Positions 6,425 through 14,902 of a DNA stretch of 19,836 nt are shown in pieces. Location of the stretch: positions 1-19,836 of the forward strand of contig JAISXC010000271.1 of NCBI GenBank assembly GCA_031270875.1. The letters are read 5' to 3'. Position 1 is the first letter of the stretch. Every line of letters starts with the position of its first letter. The notes beneath the pieces are model-generated. The model saw only the letters and a list, made by a program, of their open reading frames with translations. It made no database searches and had not been told where the DNA came from. The position numbers and the translations under genes are program-made. This DNA comes from Desulfovibrio sp. Lineage in GTDB: Bacteria; Desulfobacterota; Desulfovibrionia; Desulfovibrionales; Desulfovibrionaceae.

Positions 6425-7870
6425 ATGACAACAGCGTCCGGCGATAAAAAGACAAACATACCGCTCTGCTGGAGGACAAAAAAATTCTGGGGCGCTTTTC
6501 TGGGAATAGGCCTTTGTCTGATTTGCTCTTTTCTGCCCGTTCCAGAAGGTTTGTCCAAACAAGGCCTCCTCTGCCTCTCCACGCTGCTCGGTGCCGTCAT
6601 TTTTATGATTTTCCAGGTATTGCCCGAATACTGGATCGCCCTCGCCCTGAACGCCCTGTGGGCCCTCCTGGGAATAGTGAAATTCGACGTCGCTTTCAAA
6701 GCGTTTTCAAACCCCGCCTGGTGGATACTTCTGGCCGCTTTGGCTATCGGCGTCGCGGTGTCGCAAACAGGATTGCTCAAGCGAATAGCGTTGATTGTTC
6801 TGACGGTCTTCCCCGCGACTTTCCGGGGGCAGGTATTGGGCATGCTTTGCTCCAGCCTGGTGGTAAACCCTTTCATTCCCAGCACCACGGTCAAGGTGGC
6901 CGTGTCCGCCCCCTTCAGCCGCGCCATAAGCGACGCCATGGGCTATCCGGCCAAAAGCCCCGCCGCGGAAGGGATGTTCTGCGCCATGTTTATGGGTTTC
7001 TCCCAGTTTTCCCTGGCGTTCCTCAGCGCGAATGTGCAGGCGTACTTGCTCTTCGGCTTTCTGCCGGCCTCCGTTCAGGCGCAGCTCACCTGGCTGACCT
7101 GGTTCATCGGAATGCTCCCGTGGCTGGTCATAATGGTTGCCGGCACGTATTTCTTTATTATTTTTGCCTACAAACCTGAAAAAGAATCAAATATTACAAG
7201 CACATATGTGCGTGACGAACTGAAGGCCATGGGGCCGATGGACAGAAATCAGAAAATTACCCTGATTGTCCTCTGTTGCGCGCTGCTTTTCTGGTCAACA
7301 GGCTCACTGCATAAAATCAGCGCCACGCTGGTGGCCCTGATCGCCCTGCTTGTGCTTCTCCTTCTCCAGGTTCTCAGCACAAAGGATTTTCGCAGCAATT
7401 TCCCCTGGGACAATATTTTCTTCCTCGGCGGCGTACTCAGCATCGGCATAGTGTTTGCTGATCTGAAAATAGACAAGTGGATGCAACAAATTATCAATCC
7501 CTACTTTTCCGGGCTGACCGGCAATCTGTTCGCGCTGTTCGCGGCTGTCATGCTCGGCATAGTAACGTTGCGCTTCATCATGGTGTCAATGAATTCAACG
7601 ATGATCATCTTCGGAACTATTCTCGTGCCGCTGTGCATGGGCGTGAACCTTAATCCATGGCCCATAATGATGGCTGTGTTTTGCGGCAGCAATGTGTGGC
7701 TTGTTTTCTATCAAAATGCTGTCTATCTGACTGGTTACTATGCCGCTGGCGGCGACATGGTCAGACACAGCGCCACAATAAAGATGTGCGTCGTCTATCT
7801 GCTTCTCGCCCTGGCCGCTTTCATGATCAGCGTCCCCTACTGGGACAAGTTGGGCCTTCTGCGCCTGTGA
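6425..7870 (+). CDS. DASS-family (SLC13/CitT-like) anion:Na+ symporter, copy 1
   Basis: This 481-residue, strongly hydrophobic inner-membrane protein has the DASS family build, with about 11-13 membrane segments starting near residue 22. Landmarks are LPVPEGLS (37-44), PAWWILLAALAIG, SQTGLLKRIAL, NPFIPSTTVKVAV and, in the second half, PWDNIFFLGG and SMNSTMIIFG. Family members import di- or tricarboxylates with sodium. The Na+/substrate motif, usually Ser-Asn-Thr in each half, is Ser153-Thr154-Thr155 in the first half and Asn390-Ser391-Thr392 in the second, so ion or substrate preference may differ from typical members. A strong GAGGAGGAG ribosome-binding site precedes the ATG. It lies between the uxaA- and garD-like genes, which suggests it imports their hydroxy-dicarboxylate or sugar-acid substrate. 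The cargo is not determinable from sequence. Confidence 0.82.
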   Translation: MTTASGDKKTNIPLCWRTKKFWGAFLGIGLCLICSFLPVPEGLSKQGLLCLSTLLGAVIFMIFQVLPEYWIALALNALWALLGIVKFDVAFKAFSNPAWWILLAALAIGVAVSQTGLLKRIALIVLTVFPATFRGQVLGMLCSSLVVNPFIPSTTVKVAVSAPFSRAISDAMGYPAKSPAAEGMFCAMFMGFSQFSLAFLSANVQAYLLFGFLPASVQAQLTWLTWFIGMLPWLVIMVAGTYFFIIFAYKPEKESNITSTYVRDELKAMGPMDRNQKITLIVLCCALLFWSTGSLHKISATLVALIALLVLLLLQVLSTKDFRSNFPWDNIFFLGGVLSIGIVFADLKIDKWMQQIINPYFSGLTGNLFALFAAVMLGIVTLRFIMVSMNSTMIIFGTILVPLCMGVNLNPWPIMMAVFCGSNVWLVFYQNAVYLTGYYAAGGDMVRHSATIKMCVVYLLLALAAFMISVPYWDKLGLLRL

Positions 7871-7933
7871 CGCAGCCGGGAACACTGCGTAAAAAGCTTT
7901 CTTTCTTATTTCAAATGCAAGGAGAACACGCTC

Positions 7934-9502
7934 ATGTCATGTACCACCTGCAACAATTCATCCCCGCAAATCATCCGCATGCACGATGCAGACAATGTGG
8001 TGGTGACGGCGAATGACGAAGGCCTCAAGAAAGGGGACTATATAGCCGCTGAGCATGTCACTCTTCTTGAAGATGTGCCCCAGGCGCATAAAATCGCCGT
8101 TCAAACCATAGAGACCGGCAAACCCGTTGTCCGGTACGGCGTTGTGGTGGGCATAGCAAAAAACAGAATTGCGAAAGGTTCATGGGTGCGGGAAAAAATG
8201 CTTACCATTCCGCCTGCCCCCGATCTGGACGCCATAGCGAAAATGAACCCGGCCGAGCTTCCCCCCGCGGAGCCATTGGAGGGATATACGTTCGAAGGCT
8301 ACCGCAATGCGGACGGCACGGTAGGCACCCTCAACATCCTCGCCGTTTCAACTTCGGTCAACTGTGTGGAAGGCGTTCTGGAAGTTGCCATGAAACGCAT
8401 CCGCGAAGAACTGTTGCCTAAATATCCCCATGTGGATGATGTCGTGGCTTTACAGCACGAATATGGTTGCGGCGTGCCAATGGACTCGCCCGATGTTGGT
8501 ATCCCTATAAAATTACTGAGAAATATCGCGCTGAATCCGAATTTCGGCGGAGAAGCCCTGATGATCTCTCTGGGATGCGAGAAAATCCAGCCGGAAATCA
8601 TTTTCCCCAAGGATACTCAAGAATTTCAGAAGAAGGGGCCTTATGTAATAGTTCTGCAGGATCCCAAATTTACCTCCTTTGAGAGCATGATAGCGGAAAT
8701 TATGAAAGAGGCGGAAATGCGCCTGCAAAGGCTTGACAAACGCCGCCGTGAGACATGCCCCGCATCCGAACTTGTCATAGGGATGCAATGCGGAGGCAGT
8801 GACGCCTTCTCGGGGATGACCGCCAACCCGGCCTTGGGATTCGCGTCGGATCTGGTAATCAGGGCCGGCGGCACGGTAATGTATTCCGAGATGAGCGAAG
8901 TACGGGATCGTGTGGATTTGATGGCGGCCAAAGCCGTCAGCAAGGAAGTCATCCGAGATCTTGTGGACGTTATGAAATGGAACGACAACTATCTGGCCAA
9001 GAGCAAGATGGATCGCTCAGCCAACACGACCCCGGGCAACAAGGCCGGGGGCCTGAACAATATCGCGGAAAAATCCATGGGCACGATTGTCAAATCGGGC
9101 AATTCGCCGCTTGTGGGCGTGATCAAGCCGGGCGACAGAAGAGACCCCCAAAAGAAAGGGCTGTATTTTTGCGCCACTCCCGCGGTGGACTTTTTTTGCG
9201 GCTCCCTCCAAGTGGCAGCCGGCTGCACCATGCACGTTTTCACCACAGGTCGGGGAACTCCGTACGGCTTGCGGGAAATCCCGGTTATCAAGGTGAGTAC
9301 CCGCACGCAACTGTATACCCGCTGGAAGGATCTGCTTGACGTCGACGCCGGCCCAATCGCCACAGGTGAGGCAAGCATCGCGGACAAGGGATGGGAGCTC
9401 TTCAAACTCTACCTGGATGTCGCAAGCGGCAAAAAAACCAAGGCGCAACAATTGGGAATTTATCACAGCATGGCGGTGTTTAATCCCAATTCCGTCATTT
9501 GA
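7934..9502 (+). CDS. garD: Galactarate dehydratase-like protein (GarD)
   Basis: At 522 residues it is within one residue of the recalled length of E. coli GarD (523) and resembles it throughout. The SAF-like N-terminal domain (about 14-95) contains HDADNVVV, VRYGVVVG and KGSWV. Then come LEGYTFEGYRNADGTVGT (115-132), YGCGV, NPNFGGE, SLGCEKIQPE, RRETCPASELVIGMQCGGSD (271-290), DRSANTTPGNKAGGL and TTGRGTPYGL, with the GarD-type end AVFNPNSVI. GarD dehydrates galactarate to 5-keto-4-deoxy-D-glucarate and needs a divalent metal. The start has an AAGGAGA site at 7919-7924. No GarL, GarR or KdgD homologue is apparent here, so either the product is handled elsewhere or the substrate is a related aldarate. 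A decayed transporter follows it. Confidence 0.88.
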   Translation: MSCTTCNNSSPQIIRMHDADNVVVTANDEGLKKGDYIAAEHVTLLEDVPQAHKIAVQTIETGKPVVRYGVVVGIAKNRIAKGSWVREKMLTIPPAPDLDAIAKMNPAELPPAEPLEGYTFEGYRNADGTVGTLNILAVSTSVNCVEGVLEVAMKRIREELLPKYPHVDDVVALQHEYGCGVPMDSPDVGIPIKLLRNIALNPNFGGEALMISLGCEKIQPEIIFPKDTQEFQKKGPYVIVLQDPKFTSFESMIAEIMKEAEMRLQRLDKRRRETCPASELVIGMQCGGSDAFSGMTANPALGFASDLVIRAGGTVMYSEMSEVRDRVDLMAAKAVSKEVIRDLVDVMKWNDNYLAKSKMDRSANTTPGNKAGGLNNIAEKSMGTIVKSGNSPLVGVIKPGDRRDPQKKGLYFCATPAVDFFCGSLQVAAGCTMHVFTTGRGTPYGLREIPVIKVSTRTQLYTRWKDLLDVDAGPIATGEASIADKGWELFKLYLDVASGKKTKAQQLGIYHSMAVFNPNSVI

Positions 9503-9529
9503 GCGAATTCCGTTTTGGAGGATGCGTTC

Positions 9530-9680
9530 ATGGCGCAAAATCAAGGTGGCTGCTGGTTGCGGCTTTGATTCTGGGTTATACCGTGTCCAAGACCATGCTG
9601 CTCAAACGTATCGCCCTGTATGTGCTCACGATTTTTCCGCCCACCTTCCTTGGAGAAGCACAGGGCTTTTGCAAATCCCC
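9530..9680 (+). pseudogene. Remnant of a second DASS transporter
   Basis: Just after garD, a GGAGG site at 9517-9521 and an ATG at 9530 open a frame that stops after twelve codons. In the next frame, bases 9544-9666 encode a 41-residue segment (WLLVAALILGYTVS, LLKRIALYVLTIFPPTF) matching residues 100-140 of the intact DASS protein at 6425 at about 25 of 41 positions, without gaps. The first ~95 codons and everything after about residue 140 are gone, so this is an internally deleted, 3'-truncated gene. With the orphan garD tail, it points to an ancestral duplicated garD-DASS unit. The 3' edge is approximate. Confidence 0.8.
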
Positions 9681-9836
9681 TAACCGAAGACCGGCTGTTT
9701 TCAAGGAGCGCGGAAGGAATTCACTTTCATCTGTAATGCCAGAGCAATATAGCGTGGTTCATTTGTTTTAACATGCTGCGGCCTCACTGCGAAGATTGTG
9801 TAACCGAATAACATCCAAACGAAGAGGAGAACGGCA
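9681..9836. other. Non-coding stretch before the IlvD-family gene
   Basis: Together with the pseudogene, this completes a 334-base region without an intact gene (9503-9836). It is more AT-rich than its surroundings and ends in the AGAGGAG ribosome-binding site of the next gene. I see no convincing promoter, terminator hairpin or inverted repeat; a promoter for the next gene could lie here. Confidence 0.5.
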
Positions 9837-11528
9837 ATGTATGACAAAAAATGGAGAAGCGGCATCTGGAGTAATGGCTTAAAGCGCACCAACACAAGAG
9901 CATTGGCGAACGCCTTGGGGCTTGTTCCTGAGGATTATGAAAAACCCTTTATCGGTGTGGTGAACTCGTGGAGTGAAATACATCCGGGGCACAAACATCT
10001 GCGCGATCTTGCTCTTGAGGTGAAATACGGCGTGTACGCGGCAGGCGGCGTCCCCTTTGAAATGAACACAATCTGCCTTTGCGACGGCATCACCATGGGG
10101 CACGTAGGCATGTGCTATGTGCTGCCCAGCCGCGACGTCATCGCCGACTCCATTGAGCTGGCGATAGAAGGCCATCAGTTGGATGGTCTGGTCTTCCTGG
10201 CCGGCTGCGACAAGATCGTGCCGGGCATGCTCATGGCCGCCGCGCGCCTGAATATACCCTCTATCGTCGTTACCGGCGGTCCCATGCTGGCGGGCAGCGT
10301 CCAGGGCAAGGAAGTGACGGGTTCCTGGATAGTCCGTGAGTATATCGGAAAATTCACCTCCGGGGAAATCACCCAGGCCCAATTGACCAGCATGGAACAG
10401 AAAGCTTCAGCCACGCTGGGTTCCTGTCCCATGATGGGCACGGCCAACACCATGTCCTGCGTGGCCGAAGCATTGGGCATGACCGTGCCGAACAGCGGGA
10501 CGACCCATGCCGTATTCTCTGAAAAAAATCGTCAGGCGAAGATGAGCGGCATGCTGGTCATGGACCTGGTGCGCAAAAATATCCGGCCTCGTGACATTAT
10601 GACCCAGGATTCCTTGAATAACGCGGTTACCGCCTGCATGGCCTATGGAGGATCCAGCAACGCGATGCTGCACATGCCGGCGATCGCGGCTGAACTGGAT
10701 CTTAAAATCAGCCCCGACGATTTTGAACGCATCAGCAGCAATACTCCCCATCTGGTGGATGTTGTGCCGTCCGGCAAGTACACCCTTTACGATTTTGACA
10801 AGGCCGGCGGCATTCCCGTCCTTCTCAAAACCCTCGGTGACAAGTACATCAAGTTGGACGCCATGACCGTGTGCGGCAAGACCTGGCGTGAAATTGTCAA
10901 AGATTGCGAAAACTATGACACAAGGGTCATCACCACTCTGGAAAATCCCTTGCATCCGCAAGGCAGTCTGGCCATCCTCAAAGGAAACCTCGCTCCTGAG
11001 GGAGCCATTGTCAAACAGTCCGGCGTGGATCCCAAAATGTTCGTCCACAGGGGCCCGGCCCGTTGCTTCGACCGCGAGGAAGAGGTGGTGGACGCCATCT
11101 ACGCGAAGAAAATCAACCACGGCGATGTTATAGTCATCCGCTACGAAGGCCCGAAAGGCGGACCGGGTATGCGTGAAATGCTTGGTGCAACCGGCGTGCT
11201 CATGGGTATGGGCTTCGGCAGCACAACGGCCATTGTCACTGACGGACGTTTTTCCGGAGCGACGCGTGGCCCGTGCATCGGGCATGTGGCGCCCGAAGCG
11301 CGGGCGGGTGGCCCCATAGCCCTGATCCGCGACGGGGACATGATCAGTTTCGATATACCTAAACGCACCTTGACTCTTGAGGTGAGCGACGAGGAACTCG
11401 CCGAACGTAAAAAATCATGGAAGCCGGCTCCCGCAAAGGTCTCCAGCAAATACCTCTCCCGCTACAGCGCGCTGGTGGGCAGCGTATGGGACGGCGCCAG
11501 GTTGATGACGCCCGAGGAATACAAATAA
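9837..11528 (+). CDS. IlvD/Edd-family dehydratase (dihydroxy-acid or sugar-acid dehydratase)
   Basis: This 563-residue Fe-S dehydratase has the full IlvD/Edd layout. [19 protein letters not shown] lies at about 37-55, [10 protein letters not shown] and [10 protein letters not shown] follow, and GCDKIVPGM contains Cys124. [12 protein letters not shown] contains Cys197, and [20 protein letters not shown] (about 467-486) holds the active-site serine region. The first cluster cysteine of the classical family is Gly51 here, as in the PGH-type subgroup that includes genuine dihydroxy-acid dehydratases. The motif around Cys197 leans towards the CNTMGTA-type signature I recall for sugar-acid dehydratases. 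In biosynthesis the reaction makes branched-chain 2-keto acids; among sugar-acid genes, dehydration of an aldonate to a 2-keto-3-deoxy acid is more likely. Family is certain, substrate is not. An AGAGGAGA site supports the start; a terminator-like hairpin follows. Confidence 0.85.
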   Translation: MYDKKWRSGIWSNGLKRTNTRALANALGLVPEDYEKPFIGVVNSWSEIHPGHKHLRDLALEVKYGVYAAGGVPFEMNTICLCDGITMGHVGMCYVLPSRDVIADSIELAIEGHQLDGLVFLAGCDKIVPGMLMAAARLNIPSIVVTGGPMLAGSVQGKEVTGSWIVREYIGKFTSGEITQAQLTSMEQKASATLGSCPMMGTANTMSCVAEALGMTVPNSGTTHAVFSEKNRQAKMSGMLVMDLVRKNIRPRDIMTQDSLNNAVTACMAYGGSSNAMLHMPAIAAELDLKISPDDFERISSNTPHLVDVVPSGKYTLYDFDKAGGIPVLLKTLGDKYIKLDAMTVCGKTWREIVKDCENYDTRVITTLENPLHPQGSLAILKGNLAPEGAIVKQSGVDPKMFVHRGPARCFDREEEVVDAIYAKKINHGDVIVIRYEGPKGGPGMREMLGATGVLMGMGFGSTTAIVTDGRFSGATRGPCIGHVAPEARAGGPIALIRDGDMISFDIPKRTLTLEVSDEELAERKKSWKPAPAKVSSKYLSRYSALVGSVWDGARLMTPEEYK

Positions 11529-11543
11529 GGCCTTTAAGATTGC

Positions 11544-11585
11544 GCCCTTCACGCTCCTCCCCTGCGGGCGTGAAGGGCAGCTTTT
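11544..11585 (+). terminator. Probable rho-independent terminator after the IlvD-family gene
   Basis: GCCCTTCACGC at 11544-11554 and its exact complement GCGTGAAGGGC at 11568-11578 form an 11-pair stem around a 13-base loop, followed by AGCTTTT. The stem is strong but the T-run is short, so partial read-through into the FAH-family gene is possible. Confidence 0.65.
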
Positions 11586-11630
11586 CCCGCGGTGTCCTGC
11601 ACTTCTTCTCTCACTCTGGGAGGATTATTC

Positions 11631-12518
11631 ATGCGTTTCGTTACGTATCGTAAGGAAAACACCCAGGCGATTGGCATGATTGACAGAGATATGAATTTCA
11701 TTATCCCCATGCCCGACGCGGAAAGGCATGTGACCGGCCGGACAGCCTTTCCTGATTGCATGCGGTGTTTTATTGAGAAGGGAGAACCGGCTCTCACCGC
11801 GGCGCGATCCCTCCTGATGGAAAAGGATCTGCCGAAAATACCCGTGACTTCCGTCGCCCTTATGGCCCCGATTCCATATCCCGCCAAAAACATCTTTTGT
11901 GTGGGCAGAAATTATGCGGAACATGTGACAGAGATAAACGCCTCTAATCCGCTGCCTGTACATCCCATCATTTTTTCCAAGCCTCCCACCACGGTGGTCG
12001 GCCCGGAGGCGCCGGTAAACGCCCATGATGACGTGACCTCCGCGTTGGATTATGAGGGGGAACTGGCTGTTGTCATGGGCAAAAAAGCCAGCGGAATTTC
12101 CGAAACCGACGCTTTTGACTACATTTTCGGATATACCATTCTGAATGACGTCACGGCCAGGGATTTGCAAAAACAACATGTGCAGTGGATCATGGGCAAG
12201 GGGTTAGACACGTTTTGCCCCATGGGACCGTATATCGCCCATAAAAGCCTGATTCCGGATCCAACGGCGCTGCGCGTCCAGACCCGCATCAACGGGGAAC
12301 TGAGGCAGGACGCCCGCATCAATGAACTCATATTCTCCATTCCCAAACTTTTGGCCTGCATTACCAAAGGTATTACTCTTGAGCCAGGCGATATCATTGC
12401 CACAGGCACGCCGAGAGGAGTTGGAGCCGGTTTTAATCCACCGAAATTTTTAAAACGCGGCGATATAATGGAAGTTTCCATAGACGGATTGGGGACATTG
12501 CGCAACACGGTCATTTAA
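11631..12518 (+). CDS. Fumarylacetoacetate hydrolase (FAH) family protein
   Basis: This 295-residue protein has a short N-terminal domain and a FAH C-terminal domain from about residue 87: IFCVGRNYAEHV, IFSKPPTTVVGP, LDYEGELAVV, NDVTARDLQ, GKGLDTFCPMGP and ATGTPRGVGAG. Likely divalent-metal ligands are Glu142, Glu144 and Asp173. Family members hydrolyse or decarboxylate beta-diketo acids, such as acylpyruvates, HpcE-type substrates and the 2,4-diketo-3-deoxy acids of non-phosphorylated rhamnose/fucose routes. The GGGAGGA site at 11618-11624 sets the start at 11631; in-frame codons further upstream fall near the terminator hairpin. Next to an IlvD-type dehydratase, a role late in a sugar-acid pathway fits well, but aromatic-acid degradation or oxaloacetate decarboxylation cannot be excluded. 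Confidence 0.85.
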   Translation: MRFVTYRKENTQAIGMIDRDMNFIIPMPDAERHVTGRTAFPDCMRCFIEKGEPALTAARSLLMEKDLPKIPVTSVALMAPIPYPAKNIFCVGRNYAEHVTEINASNPLPVHPIIFSKPPTTVVGPEAPVNAHDDVTSALDYEGELAVVMGKKASGISETDAFDYIFGYTILNDVTARDLQKQHVQWIMGKGLDTFCPMGPYIAHKSLIPDPTALRVQTRINGELRQDARINELIFSIPKLLACITKGITLEPGDIIATGTPRGVGAGFNPPKFLKRGDIMEVSIDGLGTLRNTVI

Positions 12519-12643
12519 GAAATTTCTCTTTTTTTCCAAAAACACCATATCACTCGTAACTTGAGGTAGTCTCGACTTGATCCGATGTGATGGCCCCGCC
12601 CGCAAATCCATGGTAAGTCTTTAAAATAAAGGAGCGTAGTATT
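12519..12643. other. Intergenic region before the MFS gene
   Basis: This 125-base gap begins with a small AGAAATTTCT palindrome and a T-rich run, which could be a weak transcription end. It finishes with the AAAGGAG site (12628-12634) of the next gene. No confident promoter match was found. Confidence 0.35.
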
Positions 12644-13870
12644 GTGAAAAAAACTGAAAACGCCGGTTGGATTCCGCTGTTTATCGCTATTTTTGTGGCC
12701 TTGGTCGTTGACGGGATGGATTTGCAGCTTCTGAATCTAGTCTTGCCGGTTTTACGCGAGGAATTTGGGTTGAGCCAGGTGCAGGCCGGTTCGCTCAGCA
12801 GTATCACCTTGATCGGCATGGGCATCGGCGGTCTGATGGCCGGTGTTCTTGCCGATCGAATCGGCCGGGTAAGAGTTACGATTTTTTCGCTGACAATGTT
12901 TTCCGTTTTGACAGCGTGTTTAGCTTTTACTCATTCTTATCTCCAGTTCGCCGTGGTGCGTTTTTTTTCCGGGTTCGGCATTTCCGCTCTTTACGCGATT
13001 GGCACTCTACTGGTCGCGGAATATGTGCCGACGGAAAAACGCGGGCTGATCCTCGGCACGCTGCAGGCGGGCTGGTCTGTTGGTTATATTGGCGCCGCGC
13101 TGCTGTCAGCCTTCACATTGCCGGATTATGGCTGGCGGCCCATGTTCGTTCTGACCGTGATTCCGGCCGCACTGTCTTTTGTCATCCTGCTTCGGGTGCA
13201 GGAACCGATAAGCTTCACGGCGGCCAAAGCGAAAAAAGTCAAACAGGAAAATGAATATCTGGCGATCTTCCGCGACAGATCAATTCGCGGAGTGTTTCTC
13301 TGGTGGGCGATTGCCAATATCGCCCTGCAATTCGGCTATTACGGCGCGAATACCTGGCTGCCGAGCTACCTAGCGACAGATCTGGGCTTGAATTTGAAAA
13401 ACATGAGCCTCTACATTGCCGGCACATATACCGCCATGGTGTTCGGCAAGATATTGGCGGGATTCCTGGCTGACCGTTTCAGCCGCAAAGGAATCTGGTT
13501 TTTCGGAGGAATGGCGACGGCGGCGGCCATTCCACTGATCGTCAACTTCGTCAACACCGGCAACGTGATTTTTCTCATGGTATTGTTCGGCTTTCTCTAC
13601 GCGATCCCTTATGCCTTATTGGCGGCGTTCATGAGCGAGAGCTTCCCTGTGGCCATACGCGGAACCTCTGTGGCCGCTCAAAGCTCCATCGGCAAAATCG
13701 GCTCCATCACGGCCCCGGTCTTTGTGGGCATGATGGCGCAAAGCAACTCCATCGGCTTTGGTATCGCGACGCTTGGGATTGCCTACGCGATTTGCGCCTT
13801 GGTGCCGGCCCTTTTTATCAGGGAAAAAGCTTTTGATCCGAGTAAAGTTGAAAGCGCCAGAGAGTGTTAA
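12644..13870 (+). CDS. MFS transporter, aromatic/organic acid:H+ symporter-like
   Basis: This 408-residue inner-membrane protein shows the 12-helix major facilitator pattern. VVDGMDLQLL in helix 1 (Asp23, Asp26) resembles the conserved aspartates of the acid:H+ symporter group. The loop 2-3 signature GVLADRIGRVRV is clear, and GFLADRFSRKG is its second-half counterpart. A basic cytoplasmic loop (TAAKAKKVKQE) separates the two halves. It probably imports a carboxylated compound driven by protons; benzoate-type acids, sugar acids or sialic acid are among the substrates of relatives. The GTG start at 12644 is nine bases after AAAGGAG and gives the expected short N terminus. GC content is lower than that of the next two genes. 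Its last codons overlap a palindrome. Confidence 0.82.
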   Translation: MKKTENAGWIPLFIAIFVALVVDGMDLQLLNLVLPVLREEFGLSQVQAGSLSSITLIGMGIGGLMAGVLADRIGRVRVTIFSLTMFSVLTACLAFTHSYLQFAVVRFFSGFGISALYAIGTLLVAEYVPTEKRGLILGTLQAGWSVGYIGAALLSAFTLPDYGWRPMFVLTVIPAALSFVILLRVQEPISFTAAKAKKVKQENEYLAIFRDRSIRGVFLWWAIANIALQFGYYGANTWLPSYLATDLGLNLKNMSLYIAGTYTAMVFGKILAGFLADRFSRKGIWFFGGMATAAAIPLIVNFVNTGNVIFLMVLFGFLYAIPYALLAAFMSESFPVAIRGTSVAAQSSIGKIGSITAPVFVGMMAQSNSIGFGIATLGIAYAICALVPALFIREKAFDPSKVESAREC

Positions 13871-13874
13871 CACT
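13863..13874. promoter_or_regulatory. 12-base perfect palindrome at the MFS stop / EamA upstream region
   Basis: AGTGTTAACACT is a perfect palindrome covering the MFS stop codon and lying 13 bases before the EamA start. It has the shape of a dimeric repressor half-site pair but is not attached to a visible promoter, and a palindrome this short can occur by chance. Confidence 0.3.
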
Positions 13875-13887
13875 ATTTTAAGAGCGT

Positions 13888-14859
13888 ATGCAAATATCCC
13901 GACGCAGGGCAATCCTGCTTTTTACGCTGGTCGTGGTGTTCTGGGGGATCAACTGGCCGGTGGTCAAGCTGCTGGTCCAGACAATCCCGCCGCTCTGGTC
14001 GGCGGCCCTGCGCTGCATCATTGCCGCCGCCGCCGTCCTGGCCGTCCAATGCGCCACCGGCGGCTTTGTCATCCCCAAAAAGCGGGATATTTCCATCATT
14101 CTGGTGATCGGCGTCCTCAACATGACCTGCGGCACGGCGCTCATGGCCGCCGGCCTGCAGTTCGTGCCGGCGGGACGTTCGGCCGTCCTCGGTTACACCA
14201 CGCCCCTGTGGGTCGCCCCGGGCGCCTGGCTCTTCCTGGGTGAGGCATTGTCCCCGCGACGCCTGCTGGGCGTCGCGGCCGGACTGGCCGGGATTTTTGT
14301 CCTGTGCAATCCCTTCTCCATTGACGCCGGGAGCGACACTGCCCCGCTCGGATACGGCCTGCTGCTCCTGAGCGCCTTTTCGTGGGCCGTCGCCATTCTC
14401 CGCATCCGGGCGCATGTCTGGCTTTCCACGCCCTTCCAGCTTCTGCTTTGGCAGTTGCTTCTGTCCTCGGCGCTGCTTTCCGCCCTGGCTTTGATTTTTG
14501 AAGGACCGCCCTCTTTCAGCGTCTCCCCGCGGATCGCCCTGCTTCTCGCATACTGCGGCATACCGGCGACCGCGCTTGCCTTCTGGGCAATGACCATAAT
14601 AAACGCCAGCCTCCCGGCGGTCACCACGTCACTGGGGGTGCTCGCCGCCCCTGTTGTCGGAATACTTGGCTCGGCCGTCATGCTGGGCGAAACCGTGGAC
14701 GCGCGACTGATCACCTCCGCCTGCCTCATTCTGGGAGGCATCGCCCTGGGAACGACCATGCCCGGCAAACAGGGTGCCCCACGCCGGCGGGCGGAGCGCC
14801 GCGGGCTGAAAGCAGCGCCGAAGGATCGCGGGCGGGGCAAGAACAGCGTCCTGTTTTGA
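13888..14859 (+). CDS. EamA/DMT-superfamily (RhaT/YdcZ-like) transporter
   Basis: This 323-residue protein has about ten hydrophobic helices arranged as two EamA repeats. The first begins near residue 8 (FTLVVVFWGINWPVVK) and contains LQFVPAGRSAVLGYTTPLWV; the second runs from about residue 150 and contains IINASLPAVTTSLGVLAAPV and GSAVMLGE. Members export or exchange amino acids, nucleosides or other metabolites across the inner membrane. The C terminus is a long basic tail after residue 290 (RRRAERRGLKAAPKDRGRG), beyond the usual family end. The ribosome-binding site is weak (AAGAG close to the ATG), so it may rely on coupling to the MFS gene 17 bases upstream. Base composition is clearly more GC-rich than that of the MFS gene, closer to the regulator gene that follows. 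The substrate is unknown. Confidence 0.8.
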   Translation: MQISRRRAILLFTLVVVFWGINWPVVKLLVQTIPPLWSAALRCIIAAAAVLAVQCATGGFVIPKKRDISIILVIGVLNMTCGTALMAAGLQFVPAGRSAVLGYTTPLWVAPGAWLFLGEALSPRRLLGVAAGLAGIFVLCNPFSIDAGSDTAPLGYGLLLLSAFSWAVAILRIRAHVWLSTPFQLLLWQLLLSSALLSALALIFEGPPSFSVSPRIALLLAYCGIPATALAFWAMTIINASLPAVTTSLGVLAAPVVGILGSAVMLGETVDARLITSACLILGGIALGTTMPGKQGAPRRRAERRGLKAAPKDRGRGKNSVLF

Positions 14860-14902
14860 GGGAGCGGAAAAAAGAGACGGAAAAAATGAGGAGGAGCGGG
14901 CT

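Noticed and set aside
7870..7890. ACGCAG/CTGCGT inverted repeat after the first DASS gene as a terminator
   Set aside because: Only six pairs with a nine-base loop and A-rich instead of T-rich sequence directly after it.
9701..9895. Hydrophobic antisense frame between the transporter remnant and the IlvD-family gene
   Set aside because: 64 codons, overlaps the start of the IlvD-family gene, no ribosome-binding site, and hydrophobicity explained by AT-rich antisense codons.
10407..11285. 292-codon antisense frame within the IlvD-family gene
   Set aside because: Low-complexity shadow translation without family motifs, opposite to a clear dehydratase gene.
13000..13020. TTGGCACTC sequence inside the MFS gene as a sigma-54 promoter
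   Set aside because: The -12 TTGC element is missing at the required distance and the site is intragenic.
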